A stretch of 64,000 bases of DNA from Metasolibacillus sp. (GCF_025291715.1 NZ_JAMBIZ010000005.1:62001-126000), one strand, 5' to 3'; positions 48,774 through 57,781 are shown, counted from the first letter of the stretch. Numbers and translations: made by a program. The notes: generated by a model not told the origin, from the sequence alone.

Positions 48774-50054
48774 TTGTTTTCAACGACACAATTGGCGAAA
48801 GGTGTTTCGCTACATATTCGACAAACAACGCAATTCAAGACAGTGAATTTTTCTATTAAATGGCGTGCTGCATTATCCGAAAAGGATGCAGCACATCGCA
48901 CTGTATTAACAAATGTGCTACAGCACAGCAATGAAAAATTTACAACATCTGCTGCGTACCGCAGCTATTTAGATGATTTATTTGGTACAATGCTTTATTT
49001 CGATACGTCAAAGCGAGGAAATGAGCATACTGTACTGATGAATGTAGAAGCTGTAAATGACCAATATTTAGCACAAAGTAATGTATTAAACGAAGTGCTA
49101 GAATTATTGCACACAGCTATTTTCAAACCAAATCTACAAGATGGTGCTTTTGTCGCATCCATTGTAGAGCGTGAAAAAGATATGGTGATGCAACGTATCC
49201 ATTCAGTTTTTGATGACAAGGCACGTTATGCACAGCAGCGATTAACACAAATTATGCGTCCGAATCATGCCGCTTCCATTTCGGCGAACGGTACGATTGA
49301 AACAGTTGCTGCAATTACACCTGAATCCTTGAAGGAGGCATATGAACATATGCTGGCACATGATATCATCGATATTTATGTAGTTGGCGATATTGATGAA
49401 GAGGCGATGATTGAAAAGCTACGTCAAGTACTGCCATTTGCTGATCGTGAACTGCACGAAAAAGAAATGCTTGTTGCGCTTAACCAGCCAGGTGATAGCT
49501 ATACGAAAGAGCAGCAGGATATGAAGCAAGGTAAGTTACACATTGGCTATAGTACACCTGTTTTATTTGGTGATGCAGATTTCCCGAAAATGCAAATTTT
49601 TAATGGGATTTTCGGGGGCTATGCGCATTCAAAGCTTTTTATGAATGTGCGTGAACGCGAAAGCTTAGCTTATTATGCATCGAGCTCCTATGCATCGCAT
49701 TATGGTCTTATCTTTGTTGTTTCAGGCATTGAGCCAAACAATGAGAAAAAGGCGATTGAAGTTATTGACGAGCAGCTTGTTGCGATACAAAATGGAGAAA
49801 TTACAGATTTAGAATTAACACAGACGAAGGCAATGCTGATTAATCAATTAAAAGAAGCATTAGATTCTGCACGCGGGCAAATTGAAATTTATGACCAATA
49901 TAAAAACTTAGCTACAGCATTTTCTGTAGACGAATGGGCAAAAAATTGGCGCGATGTAACGAAGGAAGATGTACAGAAAATGTCGTTAAAAGTAAAACGC
50001 GAAGCAATTTATTTCCTATGTGGCAAGGAGGAGCAGGAAAATGCAAGCAATTGA
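48774..50054 (+). CDS. yfmF: M16-like protein YfmF (EF-P modification-associated)
   Basis: The 426-residue protein has the M16 peptidase fold but no HxxEH zinc motif in the first domain, so it is likely a non-catalytic partner of the next protein. In B. subtilis the yfmF-yfmH-ymfI neighbours accompany the elongation factor P 5-aminopentanol modification. The start is TTG 48774 with GGGAGGT upstream. The stop of this gene overlaps the next start region, so the two form a heterodimer-like pair, as M16B proteins often do. The direct role in EF-P modification is a name-level association. Confidence 0.87.
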   Translation: MFSTTQLAKGVSLHIRQTTQFKTVNFSIKWRAALSEKDAAHRTVLTNVLQHSNEKFTTSAAYRSYLDDLFGTMLYFDTSKRGNEHTVLMNVEAVNDQYLAQSNVLNEVLELLHTAIFKPNLQDGAFVASIVEREKDMVMQRIHSVFDDKARYAQQRLTQIMRPNHAASISANGTIETVAAITPESLKEAYEHMLAHDIIDIYVVGDIDEEAMIEKLRQVLPFADRELHEKEMLVALNQPGDSYTKEQQDMKQGKLHIGYSTPVLFGDADFPKMQIFNGIFGGYAHSKLFMNVRERESLAYYASSSYASHYGLIFVVSGIEPNNEKKAIEVIDEQLVAIQNGEITDLELTQTKAMLINQLKEALDSARGQIEIYDQYKNLATAFSVDEWAKNWRDVTKEDVQKMSLKVKREAIYFLCGKEEQENASN

Positions 50055-51339
50055 ATTTAAACAGCTAGATGAAACGCTTTATTACAAAAAGCTAGAGAAT
50101 GGCTTAGATGTTTATATTTTGCCGAAAAAAGGCTTTTCCAAGGCGTTTGTAACATTTACAACAAAGTATGGCTCGATTGATCGCTCGTTCGTGCCAATTG
50201 GTGAAACAGAGCCGATTACCGTGCCAGATGGCATTGCTCATTTTTTAGAGCATAAAATGTTCGAAAAGGAAGATGGCGATGTATTTCAAAAATTTAGCGA
50301 AGTAGGTGCTCAGGCAAATGCTTTCACTTCATTTACGCGCACATCCTATTTATTTTCGGCAACAGACCATATTTATAAAAGCACAGAAACATTGCTCGAT
50401 TTTGTACAAGAGCCTTATTTCACAGAGGAAACGGTGAATAAGGAAAAGGGTATTATCGGTCAAGAAATTACGATGTATGATGATTTACCAGATTGGCGCT
50501 TATATTTTGGCACGATTGAAAACATGTATCATCAGCATCCAGTGAAAATTGATATCGCAGGTACAATTGAGTCAATTGACCATATTACAGCAGATCATTT
50601 ATACACTTGCTATAATACTTTTTATCATCCATCTAATATGCTGTTATTTGTTATCGGTGCTGTCAATCCTGAGGAAATAATGGCGGTTATTGAAGAAAAT
50701 CAAAAGCGCAAAACATTCCCACAGCCAACACCGTTAACACGTATTTTTGAGGAAGAGCCGACAGATGTTGCTGTAGCAGAACGTGTCCTGCATATGGATG
50801 TACAAAAACCGAAAGTTTATGTTGGCTTAAAAGCGAAGCAAACGGATTTGTTAGGAGAAGAGATGTTAAAGCATGAGCTTGCTGTCCAGATTGGTTTGGA
50901 ATGCTTATTTGGTCGTGCCTCTGATTTTTATACGGAAATTTATGAGGATGGTTTAATTGATGAAACGTATTCCTATGATTTCATGTTAGAGCAAGGCTAC
51001 GGCTTTGCACTAATCGGCTCCGATACACCGAAGCATGAAAAGCTTGTCGAAGCCATTAAAGCACAGCTTGCTGAAGCACAGCAAAAAGCATTATTTACAG
51101 CGATTGATGTGGAGCGTATTAAACGCAAAAAAATAGGATTTTTCCTACGTGCATTAAACTCTGTTGAATTTATTGCAAACCAATTCACACGCTATAAATT
51201 TAATGACATGAATTTATTTGATGTTGTGCCAGTGCTTGAAAAGATTACTGTGGAAGACGTTGCAGAGGCTTTCAAAACAATTCAAGATGAGGCACAGCAA
51301 ACTGTCTTTAAAGTTTTACCCGTAAGCGAGCGCAAATAA
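50041..51339 (+). CDS. yfmH: M16 zinc protease-like protein YfmH (EF-P modification-associated)
   Basis: The 432-residue partner of YfmF keeps the inverted zinc motif HFLEHKMFE near residue 68, and an NKEKGIIGQEITMYDD stretch near 138 provides the third ligand Glu. ATG 50041 overlaps the end of yfmF and has AAGGAGGAGC upstream. Its stop overlaps the ymfI start (TAATG). So the catalytic and non-catalytic subunits plus the reductase are produced together. Its substrate is not known. Confidence 0.88.
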   Translation: MQAIEFKQLDETLYYKKLENGLDVYILPKKGFSKAFVTFTTKYGSIDRSFVPIGETEPITVPDGIAHFLEHKMFEKEDGDVFQKFSEVGAQANAFTSFTRTSYLFSATDHIYKSTETLLDFVQEPYFTEETVNKEKGIIGQEITMYDDLPDWRLYFGTIENMYHQHPVKIDIAGTIESIDHITADHLYTCYNTFYHPSNMLLFVIGAVNPEEIMAVIEENQKRKTFPQPTPLTRIFEEEPTDVAVAERVLHMDVQKPKVYVGLKAKQTDLLGEEMLKHELAVQIGLECLFGRASDFYTEIYEDGLIDETYSYDFMLEQGYGFALIGSDTPKHEKLVEAIKAQLAEAQQKALFTAIDVERIKRKKIGFFLRALNSVEFIANQFTRYKFNDMNLFDVVPVLEKITVEDVAEAFKTIQDEAQQTVFKVLPVSERK

Positions 51340-52061
51340 TGAAAAAATATGCATTAGTTTGCGGTGCTTCAGGTGAAATTGGCACAGCTATTTGCCAGCA
51401 TTTAGCACAGCAAGGGTGGTCGCTTTATGTGCATTATGCGACACAGCCAACGACGGAATTAGTAGAGAAACTAACAATCGAATTTCCGCAGCAAGAGTTT
51501 TTCAGCGTGCAGGCAGATTTTACAGATGAGGATGCCGCAACACATTTAGCACAACAAATTTTTACGCTACAAGCGATTGTTTTTGCCAATGGTCATGCAT
51601 TATATGGCTTGCTTGAAGATATTTCTGCTGTGAAGATGCAAGCATTATGGCAAGTACATGTGCAAACGCCAATGCTTATTTTACAGCAGCTTGCCGCTAA
51701 GCTACGTGTAAATAGCGTAAGCTATGTGCTATTTATCGGCTCCATTTGGGGAGCGGCAGGGGCAGCAGGAGAAGTTGTCTACTCTGCTGTCAAAGGAGCA
51801 CAGCATAGCTTTGTCAAGGCATACGCACAGGAAGTAGCCTATAATGGTATTCGAGTAAATGCCATTGCACCAGGCTTTATCGATACTAAAATGAATGGTC
51901 ATATTGATGCCGTAGAGCGTGAGCAGCTTGTAAGTGAAATTCCACTGCAACAGCTAGGCACAGCGGATGACGTAGCGCGGTTATGTGCCTTTTATATAAG
52001 TGGTCAGGCGGACTATGTGACAGGTCAAATCATTCATTTAAATGGTGGTTGGTATATATAG
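51339..52061 (+). CDS. ymfI: Elongation factor P 5-aminopentanone reductase (SDR family)
   Basis: YmfI reduces 5-aminopentanone on the conserved lysine of EF-P to 5-aminopentanol, a modification that supports translation of polyproline stretches and swarming in B. subtilis. The 240-residue short-chain dehydrogenase has the NAD(P) loop GASGEIGTA at the N-terminus, the catalytic Ser region FIGSIWGAAG near residue 130, and the YxxxK pair in VYSAVKGAQ near 147. It is coupled to yfmH by TAATG. The SDR class is certain; the substrate is inferred from the cluster. Confidence 0.88.
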   Translation: MKKYALVCGASGEIGTAICQHLAQQGWSLYVHYATQPTTELVEKLTIEFPQQEFFSVQADFTDEDAATHLAQQIFTLQAIVFANGHALYGLLEDISAVKMQALWQVHVQTPMLILQQLAAKLRVNSVSYVLFIGSIWGAAGAAGEVVYSAVKGAQHSFVKAYAQEVAYNGIRVNAIAPGFIDTKMNGHIDAVEREQLVSEIPLQQLGTADDVARLCAFYISGQADYVTGQIIHLNGGWYI

Positions 52062-52105
52062 AGGCCCCTTTGCCAATACTAATTGTGCAAAGGAGGCGAA
52101 AATGG

Positions 52106-52363
52106 ATGAGCATTTTAGAAAACTGGCAACAATGGACAACATTTTTAGGCGCTCAAGTAGAGGATGCTAAAGACAGCGGTATGCCAAACAAAGTCATTGA
52201 AAAAGCCGCTGTGCAAATTGGTAACTACTTAGCGGAACATGTTGACCCGAAAAACGAGCAGGAGCGTGTGCTATCAGATTTATGGTCAGTGGCAGAATCT
52301 GATGAGAAAAAGGCCTTGGCAAGCTGTCTCATCAAGCTTGTGCAAAATAATCGAGTACAATAA
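52106..52363 (+). CDS. ymfJ: DUF3243 protein YmfJ
   Basis: The 85-residue acidic protein is a predicted all-helical DUF3243 member (ENWQQWTTFLGAQVEDAK at the N-terminus). It lies in the same place as B. subtilis ymfJ, between ymfI and ymfK. Function unknown. ATG 52106 has AAAGGAGGCGAAA upstream. A family hairpin follows. Confidence 0.88.
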   Translation: MSILENWQQWTTFLGAQVEDAKDSGMPNKVIEKAAVQIGNYLAEHVDPKNEQERVLSDLWSVAESDEKKALASCLIKLVQNNRVQ

Positions 52364-52377
52364 AGCAAACCGCAATA

Positions 52378-52432
52378 GGTTGTCTGAAAGCAGGTTAGCG
52401 CTGCTTTTCAGACAACCGTTTGCTATTTTGTG
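52378..52432 (+). repeat. GCTGTCT-family hairpin after ymfJ
   Basis: GGTTGTCTGAAAGCAG (52378-52393) pairs with CTGCTTTTCAGACAACC (52401-52417) with one bulge; GTTTGCTATTTTG follows. The pair change GG-TT to AA-CC in the arms keeps the stem intact, which supports selection on structure. Confidence 0.75.
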
Positions 52433-52749
52433 AACGCTGTAAACATGAGTTTTGTATGTTTTATAGAGGCTCTTATAATGCTCATATAAGGATAAAACAT
52501 CCTGCTAATGGCTATAAATTTTATTTTCTTTTAATAAAGGTATTTGGATTGTGTTAAATTTTACATATTTTATTCGTGAAAGTATTAATTTTAAATAAAA
52601 TTGGCTCCTTTTAATTAGAGCATATAGAATAAAAAATTTAAAATATAGTGGGAAAAGCGTTGTTTCTAACTTTTCATACGTTGTAAAATCAGCTATGATG
52701 GAACTTATAAAGTGATTTTACGTTTCTATAATGAAAGGGACGGATTTTG
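52433..52749 (+). other. AT-rich gap before ymfK
   Basis: No gene. Two overlapping weak sigma-A promoter candidates: TTGTTT (52660) to TAAAAT (52684), 18-base spacer; and TTGTAA (52681) to TTATAA (52705), 18-base spacer. I cannot choose between them. Confidence 0.4.
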
Positions 52750-53535
52750 ATGAGCGAATGGTATTTTGAATACGAAATTCAAGTGAATCGCCCTGGTTTA
52801 TTAGGTGATATTTCATCTTTACTAGGTATGCTGCGTGTAAATATTGTGTCGATTAATGGTGTTGCACAGCAAAGGCGAGGTATGTTGCTGGAGTCGGAGA
52901 ATGATGAGGCGATTCAGCGCTTTCAATCGATTGTGACGACGATGGATAATATCAATGTCACAAGATTTCGCGTGCCAAAATTGCGCGATCGTTTAGCAAT
53001 GCGACATGGTCAATATATTCCAAGAGATGCTGATGAAAAAAATACTTTCCGATTTGTGCGGGATGAATTGGGGATTTTAGTTGATTTTATGGCAGAGCTG
53101 TTTAAGCAAGATGGTCATAAATTAATCGGTATTCGTGGGATGCCGCGAGTTGGAAAAACAGAGTCTGTTGTTGCTGCAAGCGTTTGTGCCAATAAAAAAT
53201 GGATTTTTATTTCATCGACAATGATTAAGCAAACAATTCGTAACTCGCTTATGGGGGATGAATTTAGTAGCAATAATATATTTATTTTAGATGGTGTTGT
53301 CACACGAAAATCGACGGATGAAAGGCATCAGCAGCTTGTGCGTGAGATGATGAGCATGCCGACAATAAAAGTGATTGAGCATCCAGATATTTTTGTGCAG
53401 CATTCGCAATATACGATTGAAGATTTCGATTATATCATTGAAATTCGGACACACCCTGATGAAGAAATCACATACGAAATTATCGAAAAAAACGATATGA
53501 TGTCAAGCTCTGATTTTGGAGGATTTAATTTTTAG
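52750..53535 (+). CDS. ymfK: DUF3388 protein YmfK with ACT-like and P-loop parts
   Basis: The 261-residue protein starts with an ACT-like ligand-binding region (EYEIQVNRPGLLGDISSLLG, residues 5-25). From about residue 120 it continues with a P-loop-like GIRGMPRVGKTES, then a possible Walker B (NIFILDGVVTR). B. subtilis YmfK is equivalent in place and length. An ATPase or nucleotide-regulated role is suggested by the motif, but no function is established. ATG 52750 follows GAAAGGGACGG. Confidence 0.87.
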   Translation: MSEWYFEYEIQVNRPGLLGDISSLLGMLRVNIVSINGVAQQRRGMLLESENDEAIQRFQSIVTTMDNINVTRFRVPKLRDRLAMRHGQYIPRDADEKNTFRFVRDELGILVDFMAELFKQDGHKLIGIRGMPRVGKTESVVAASVCANKKWIFISSTMIKQTIRNSLMGDEFSSNNIFILDGVVTRKSTDERHQQLVREMMSMPTIKVIEHPDIFVQHSQYTIEDFDYIIEIRTHPDEEITYEIIEKNDMMSSSDFGGFNF

Positions 53536-53552
53536 CAAAGTAGGTGTTATTG

Positions 53553-54425
53553 TTGACAGATTTAGGAGCTCGCTTGAAAGAAGCGAGATTAGCTAAAGGG
53601 CTTAGCTTAGATGATTTACAGGAAGTAACAAAAATTCAAAAGCGCTATTTAGTAGGAATTGAAGAAGGTAACTATTCGATTATGCCTGGCTCATTTTATG
53701 TACGAGCATTTATTAAACAATATGCAGAGGCGGTTGGACTAGACCCGGAAGAGGTATTAGCGAACTATCAAAAGGATGTGCCTGGTGCTCAGCAGGAAGA
53801 GGTTGCACAGGCCTATACGCAAAATACGAGACGACGTCGAATTACACCAAGGTCCTCCAATAAAATATTAGAAATGATGCCGATGATTATCGCTGCATTA
53901 TTTATTGTTGTGATTATTGTTTTTTCATGGTACTTATACCAGCAAAAGGCGGCAAATAAATTGCCACCAGAAGAAGGTGAAACGCAAACACCGGTGCAAA
54001 TGGACAATAATAAAGGGATAGCTGACAATAAAGACAAAGACAGCGAAGAGGAAGCGGAGAAGCCAGAGGAGCAAGAAAAGGAAGAAGAGCCTGTTGAAGA
54101 AGTAACAACACAGGTAGTTACACAAACGGCTATTAATGGCGAGGATGTTATGTTCGAAGTAACGGGTACGACAGAATTAAAAATTCGTACAGAAGTTGCT
54201 GAAAACAGCAGCTGGATTGCCTTCCGTAATGCACAGGGAACGGACAATTTAGGAAAAGAATATTTCCAAGGTGAAATAGCTGAGTACGATGCAACAGCGG
54301 ATGGCTATGTAAGAATTCGTTTAGGACGCAATGCCTTTGTGAAAGTGTATGTGAATGATGAGCTGGTGACTTCGACATCTGACTCAGTAATACAAAACTA
54401 TATTATTCAATTAGCTCAACAATAA
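53553..54425 (+). CDS. rodZ: RodZ-like cell-shape protein (YmfM)
   Basis: RodZ links the MreB cytoskeleton to the membrane. The 290-residue protein has a cytoplasmic helix-turn-helix (GARLKEARLAKGLSLDDLQ, residues 4-22, through GSFYVRAFIKQYAE), a single transmembrane helix near residue 115-135 and an acidic Glu/Pro linker. An extracellular DUF4115 domain (VMFEVTGTTELKIR to the end) follows. TTG 53553 is chosen over upstream GTG/TTG because it gives the right spacing to AGTAGGTG. pgsA follows after a terminator. Confidence 0.9.
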   Translation: MTDLGARLKEARLAKGLSLDDLQEVTKIQKRYLVGIEEGNYSIMPGSFYVRAFIKQYAEAVGLDPEEVLANYQKDVPGAQQEEVAQAYTQNTRRRRITPRSSNKILEMMPMIIAALFIVVIIVFSWYLYQQKAANKLPPEEGETQTPVQMDNNKGIADNKDKDSEEEAEKPEEQEKEEEPVEEVTTQVVTQTAINGEDVMFEVTGTTELKIRTEVAENSSWIAFRNAQGTDNLGKEYFQGEIAEYDATADGYVRIRLGRNAFVKVYVNDELVTSTSDSVIQNYIIQLAQQ

Positions 54426-54429
54426 TCAA

Positions 54430-54467
54430 CAAAGTAGCCATGTCGATGTATATGGCTTCTTTGTTTT
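54430..54467 (+). terminator. Terminator after rodZ
   Basis: CAAAGTAGCCAT pairs with ATGGCTTCTTTG with one mismatch; TTTTAAA follows. Moderately strong. Confidence 0.75.
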
Positions 54468-54487
54468 AAAATGAAAGGTGCTTAGTC

Positions 54488-55066
54488 ATGAATATTCCAA
54501 ATAAAATTACAGTTTCGCGCATTTGTTTAATCCCCCTTTTTATGATTGTTATAATGTTTGATTTTGGATGGGGAAATATGACCTTTTTTGGCGCTGAAAT
54601 GCCCGTTCACCATTTTGTTGGCGCAATGATTTTTATCGTTGCTTCTGTTACAGACTGGATAGATGGCTATTATGCGAGAAAGTATAACTTAGTCACAAAT
54701 TTTGGGAAGTTTTTAGATCCGTTAGCAGATAAACTATTAGTATCTGCTGCACTTATTTTGCTTGTAGAGCTTCAACTAGCTCCAGCATGGATTGTCATCA
54801 TTATTATTAGCAGGGAGTTTGCTGTGACAGGCTTGCGTTTAATTTTAGCTGGTGAGGGTGAAGTTGTTGCGGCAAATCAATTAGGGAAAATTAAAACATG
54901 GGCACAAATTATTGCAATCTCAGCATTGCTACTACATAATACGATTTTTACGATGATGGGCATTCCATTTGATAAAATTGCACTTTATGTAGCACTATTT
55001 TTCACAATATGGTCTGGCTGGGATTATTTCTACTTAAACCGTCGTGTGCTGCTAGATTCTAAATAA
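54488..55066 (+). CDS. pgsA: Phosphatidylglycerophosphate synthase
   Basis: PgsA joins glycerol-3-phosphate to CDP-diacylglycerol (made by CdsA, 10.4 kb), the first step to phosphatidylglycerol. The 192-residue membrane protein has the CDP-alcohol phosphotransferase signature in two halves: DWIDGYYARKY near residue 57 and GKFLDPLADKLL near 72, with all Asp residues. About four to five hydrophobic helices are visible. GAAAGGTG precedes the ATG. cinA is 16 bases downstream. Confidence 0.97.
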   Translation: MNIPNKITVSRICLIPLFMIVIMFDFGWGNMTFFGAEMPVHHFVGAMIFIVASVTDWIDGYYARKYNLVTNFGKFLDPLADKLLVSAALILLVELQLAPAWIVIIIISREFAVTGLRLILAGEGEVVAANQLGKIKTWAQIIAISALLLHNTIFTMMGIPFDKIALYVALFFTIWSGWDYFYLNRRVLLDSK

Positions 55067-55082
55067 AGAGAGGTTATCCTTT

Positions 55083-56324
55083 ATGAATGCAGAAATTATC
55101 GCAGTTGGCTCAGAGCTTTTGCTTGGACAAATTGCCAATACGAATGCCAAATTTATTTCGAGTCAGCTATCAGAGTTAGGCATCAATGTTTATTACCATA
55201 CAGTAGTTGGTGACAATGCGGCGCGACTTGAGGAAGTAATAGCAGCTGCTGAGAAGCGTGCGGATATCATTATTTTTTCAGGCGGCTTAGGACCAACAAA
55301 GGATGATTTGACAAAGGAAACGATTGCACGTCATTTAGGTGTAGAGCTGGCATTTGATGAAATAGCATTGACGTATATTGAAGCGTTTTTCGAACGTCTA
55401 GGTCGACCAATGACAGAAAATAATCGCAAGCAGGCATTAGTATTAGCAGGGTGTGATGTGTTAGCAAACCATCATGGTATGGCACCAGGGATGCTTTTTG
55501 AGCAAAATGGTAAAACCTATATTTTATTACCTGGACCACCGAAGGAGCTAGAGCCGATGTTTCAATTTGAAGCAAAGCCGAAGCTAGCAGCTCGCTTGAC
55601 AGATGGCGCGGTGATTGTATCCCATGTTATGCGCTTTTACGGTATTGGAGAGGCGGAACTAGAAGTTGCTGTGCAGCATATTTTAGACAGCCAAACAAAT
55701 CCAACGGTTGCGCCACTAGCATCGGATGGAGAGGTCACATTGCGCGTTACAGCGAAGGCTGCCAATGAGCAGGAGGCGATTGCTTTAATTGATGCTAAAG
55801 TAGCAGAAATTCAAGCGATTGTTGGACAATTTCAATATGGCATTAATGATGATTCACTTGCCTCGAAAACTGTGGAAATATTATTAGCCAAAAATTTAAC
55901 GATTGCAGCAGCTGAAAGCTTAACAGCAGGTTTATTCCAATCTGAATTAGCGGAGGTACCTGGGGTAAGTGGCACTTTAGTTGGTGGTGTTGTCACATAT
56001 AATGAGCAAGCAAAAATAGAGCAGCTTAGCATTGCCTCTGAATTATTTGCTCAATACGGCGTTGTAAGCAGTGAATGTGCAGCTGCAATGGCACAAAGCG
56101 TACGTGCAAAATTTGGCACAAATGTTGGGATTGGCTTAACGGGTGCTGCGGGACCAGATATGCATGGTGGGCAGCCTGCAGGCACTGTATGGATCGGCAT
56201 TAGCATTGAGGGACAAGAGGTACAAACATATAAATTACAGCTTTCAGGTATGCGCAATACAAATCGTTTACGAGCTGTGAAATTTACATGTAGTTATTTA
56301 TTGCGATTGCTTAATGAAAAATAA
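55083..56324 (+). CDS. cinA: Competence/damage-inducible protein CinA
   Basis: CinA proteins combine an N-terminal molybdopterin-binding-like domain (EIIAVGSELLLGQIANTNA, GGLGPTKDDLTKE near residue 66) with a C-terminal nicotinamide-nucleotide amidase-type domain (AAAESLTAGLFQSELAE near 275 and GLTGAAGPD near 354). Homologues process NMN or related damaged nucleotides; in B. subtilis and Streptococcus cinA lies upstream of recA and is competence-linked. The 413-residue length is normal. Start ATG 55083 follows AGAGAGG. Confidence 0.96.
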   Translation: MNAEIIAVGSELLLGQIANTNAKFISSQLSELGINVYYHTVVGDNAARLEEVIAAAEKRADIIIFSGGLGPTKDDLTKETIARHLGVELAFDEIALTYIEAFFERLGRPMTENNRKQALVLAGCDVLANHHGMAPGMLFEQNGKTYILLPGPPKELEPMFQFEAKPKLAARLTDGAVIVSHVMRFYGIGEAELEVAVQHILDSQTNPTVAPLASDGEVTLRVTAKAANEQEAIALIDAKVAEIQAIVGQFQYGINDDSLASKTVEILLAKNLTIAAAESLTAGLFQSELAEVPGVSGTLVGGVVTYNEQAKIEQLSIASELFAQYGVVSSECAAAMAQSVRAKFGTNVGIGLTGAAGPDMHGGQPAGTVWIGISIEGQEVQTYKLQLSGMRNTNRLRAVKFTCSYLLRLLNEK

Positions 56325-56356
56325 AATTTGGGCGTATTTTTACGTCCAAATTTTTA
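56325..56356 (+). terminator. Terminator after cinA
   Basis: AAATTTGGGCGTA (56325-56337) pairs with TACGTCCAAATTT (56341-56353) almost perfectly, ending in T residues. recA therefore relies on its own promoter. Confidence 0.9.
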
Positions 56357-56370
56357 TTTTCAAACAAAAA

Positions 56371-56384
56371 CGAAAATACGTTCG
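56371..56384 (+). promoter_or_regulatory. LexA (SOS) box upstream of recA
   Basis: CGAAAATACGTTCG differs from the Gram-positive SOS box CGAACN4GTTCG at one position (A instead of C). It lies just upstream of the -35 box of recA, the gene most widely controlled by LexA. It is confirmed by position more than by perfection of the match. Confidence 0.7.
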
Positions 56385-56392
56385 CTTTTTTG

Positions 56393-56421
56393 TTGCTATT
56401 TTCTCAAAGAACAAGTATAGT
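56393..56421 (+). promoter_or_regulatory. Sigma-A promoter of recA
   Basis: TTGCTA (56393-56398) and TATAGT (56416-56421), 17-base spacer. The start of transcription would be near 56428, about 40 bases before the coding start. Confidence 0.65.
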
Positions 56422-56467
56422 AGTGTTATAAACAAATCTAACCTTTTTTAGAGGAGGAACAACTATA

Positions 56468-57535
56468 GTGAGTGATCGTAAAGCAGCCTTAGAACAGGCG
56501 TTAAAACAAATTGAAAAACAATTCGGTAAAGGTTCTATTATGAAGCTTGGCGAAACGACAGATCGTGAAATTGCAACATCTTCAAGCGGCTCGTTAGCGC
56601 TGGATGCAGCATTAGGAGTAGGTGGCTATCCACGTGGACGTATCATTGAAATTTATGGACCTGAGTCTTCTGGTAAAACAACTGTTGCCCTACATGCGAT
56701 TGCAGAAGTACAAGCAGCAGGTGGACAAGCCGCATTTATCGATGCGGAGCATGCGCTTGATCCAATTTATGCACAAAAATTAGGTGTAAATATAGATGAG
56801 CTATTACTATCACAGCCTGATACAGGGGAGCAAGCTTTAGAAATTGCGGAAGCATTAGTACGAAGTGGTGCAATCGATATTTTAGTTATTGACTCCGTAG
56901 CAGCACTTGTGCCGAAAGCGGAAATTGAAGGTGAGATGGGTGACTCTCACGTAGGTTTACAAGCGCGTTTAATGTCACAGGCATTACGTAAGCTATCTGG
57001 TGCGATTAACAAATCAAAAACATTAGCAATTTTCATCAATCAAATTCGTGAAAAAATTGGTGTTATGTTTGGTAATCCTGAAACTACACCAGGTGGCCGT
57101 GCATTAAAATTCTACTCTTCTGTTCGTTTAGAGGTACGTCGTGCAGAAACAATTAAGCAAGGCAATGATATGGTTGGTAACAAAACGAAAATTAAAATCG
57201 TAAAAAATAAAGTAGCACCACCATTCCGTACAGCAGAAGTAGATATTATGTATGGTGAAGGTATTTCGAAGGAAGGCGAAATTGTCGACTTAGGCGTAGA
57301 GCTAGATATCGTACAAAAAAGCGGTTCTTGGTATGCATATGGTGATGAGCGTTTAGGGCAAGGTCGTGAAAATGCGAAGCAATTTTTAAAGGAAAATCCT
57401 TCTGTACGTGAAGAAATTGCCGATAGAATCCGTCAGTCTTATGGTATTGCAGCTTCAAACTACACAATTGGTGGTCATGAGGAAGATGAAGAAATGGATG
57501 AAGAATTAGCATTATTATTAGATGAAGAAAAATAA
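56468..57535 (+). CDS. recA: Recombinase RecA
   Basis: RecA forms filaments on single-stranded DNA for recombination and triggers LexA self-cleavage. The 355-residue protein has Walker [15 protein letters not shown] near residue 66, Walker [11 protein letters not shown] near 140, the strand-exchange loop region with [15 protein letters not shown] near 165 and an acidic tail. The start is GTG 56468 with GAGGAGGAAC upstream. Unlike recA of some Bacillaceae it is uninterrupted. Confidence 0.99.
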   Translation: MSDRKAALEQALKQIEKQFGKGSIMKLGETTDREIATSSSGSLALDAALGVGGYPRGRIIEIYGPESSGKTTVALHAIAEVQAAGGQAAFIDAEHALDPIYAQKLGVNIDELLLSQPDTGEQALEIAEALVRSGAIDILVIDSVAALVPKAEIEGEMGDSHVGLQARLMSQALRKLSGAINKSKTLAIFINQIREKIGVMFGNPETTPGGRALKFYSSVRLEVRRAETIKQGNDMVGNKTKIKIVKNKVAPPFRTAEVDIMYGEGISKEGEIVDLGVELDIVQKSGSWYAYGDERLGQGRENAKQFLKENPSVREEIADRIRQSYGIAASNYTIGGHEEDEEMDEELALLLDEEK

Positions 57536-57543
57536 AAGTAACT

Positions 57544-57583
57544 AAAGCTATTTGAAGGGGACAACCCTTCAAATAGCTTTTTT
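57544..57583 (+). terminator. Terminator after recA
   Basis: A perfect 16-bp stem, AAAGCTATTTGAAGGG with CCCTTCAAATAGCTTT, is followed by T residues. Confidence 0.95.
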
Positions 57584-57741
57584 GAATGATGAACAATTCA
57601 AAAAAGTAACAGGTACCTCTGTCCATCAAGCACAATACTAGGTGCAAAGCTTTATGAAAAAAGTAGTGTAACGTATCATTTTTCCATCAACTTTTTTTAG
57701 CAATGATTGTAAAGAATATGTCATACATATGGCGGCAATCC

Positions 57742-57770
57742 TTGACAGCGCAATGACAGAACTATACAAT
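57742..57770 (+). promoter_or_regulatory. Sigma-A promoter of rny
   Basis: TTGACA (57742-57747), 17-base spacer, TACAAT (57765-57770): one of the best sigma-A matches in the window. Confidence 0.85.
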
Positions 57771-57781
57771 TAAAATTGTAT
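57764..57781 (+). promoter_or_regulatory. Inverted repeat over the rny -10 box, possible operator
   Basis: ATACAATT and AATTGTAT, perfect 8-bp arms around AA, overlap the -10 box and the start site. A repressor site is possible; A/T composition makes chance palindromes more likely, so confidence is low. Confidence 0.35.

Noticed and set aside
53813..54247. 144-codon - strand open frame opposite rodZ, Ser/Cys-rich
   Set aside because: Its repeats mirror the Glu-rich linker codons of rodZ (GAA/GAG read as TTC/CTC). It is an artefact of the other strand.
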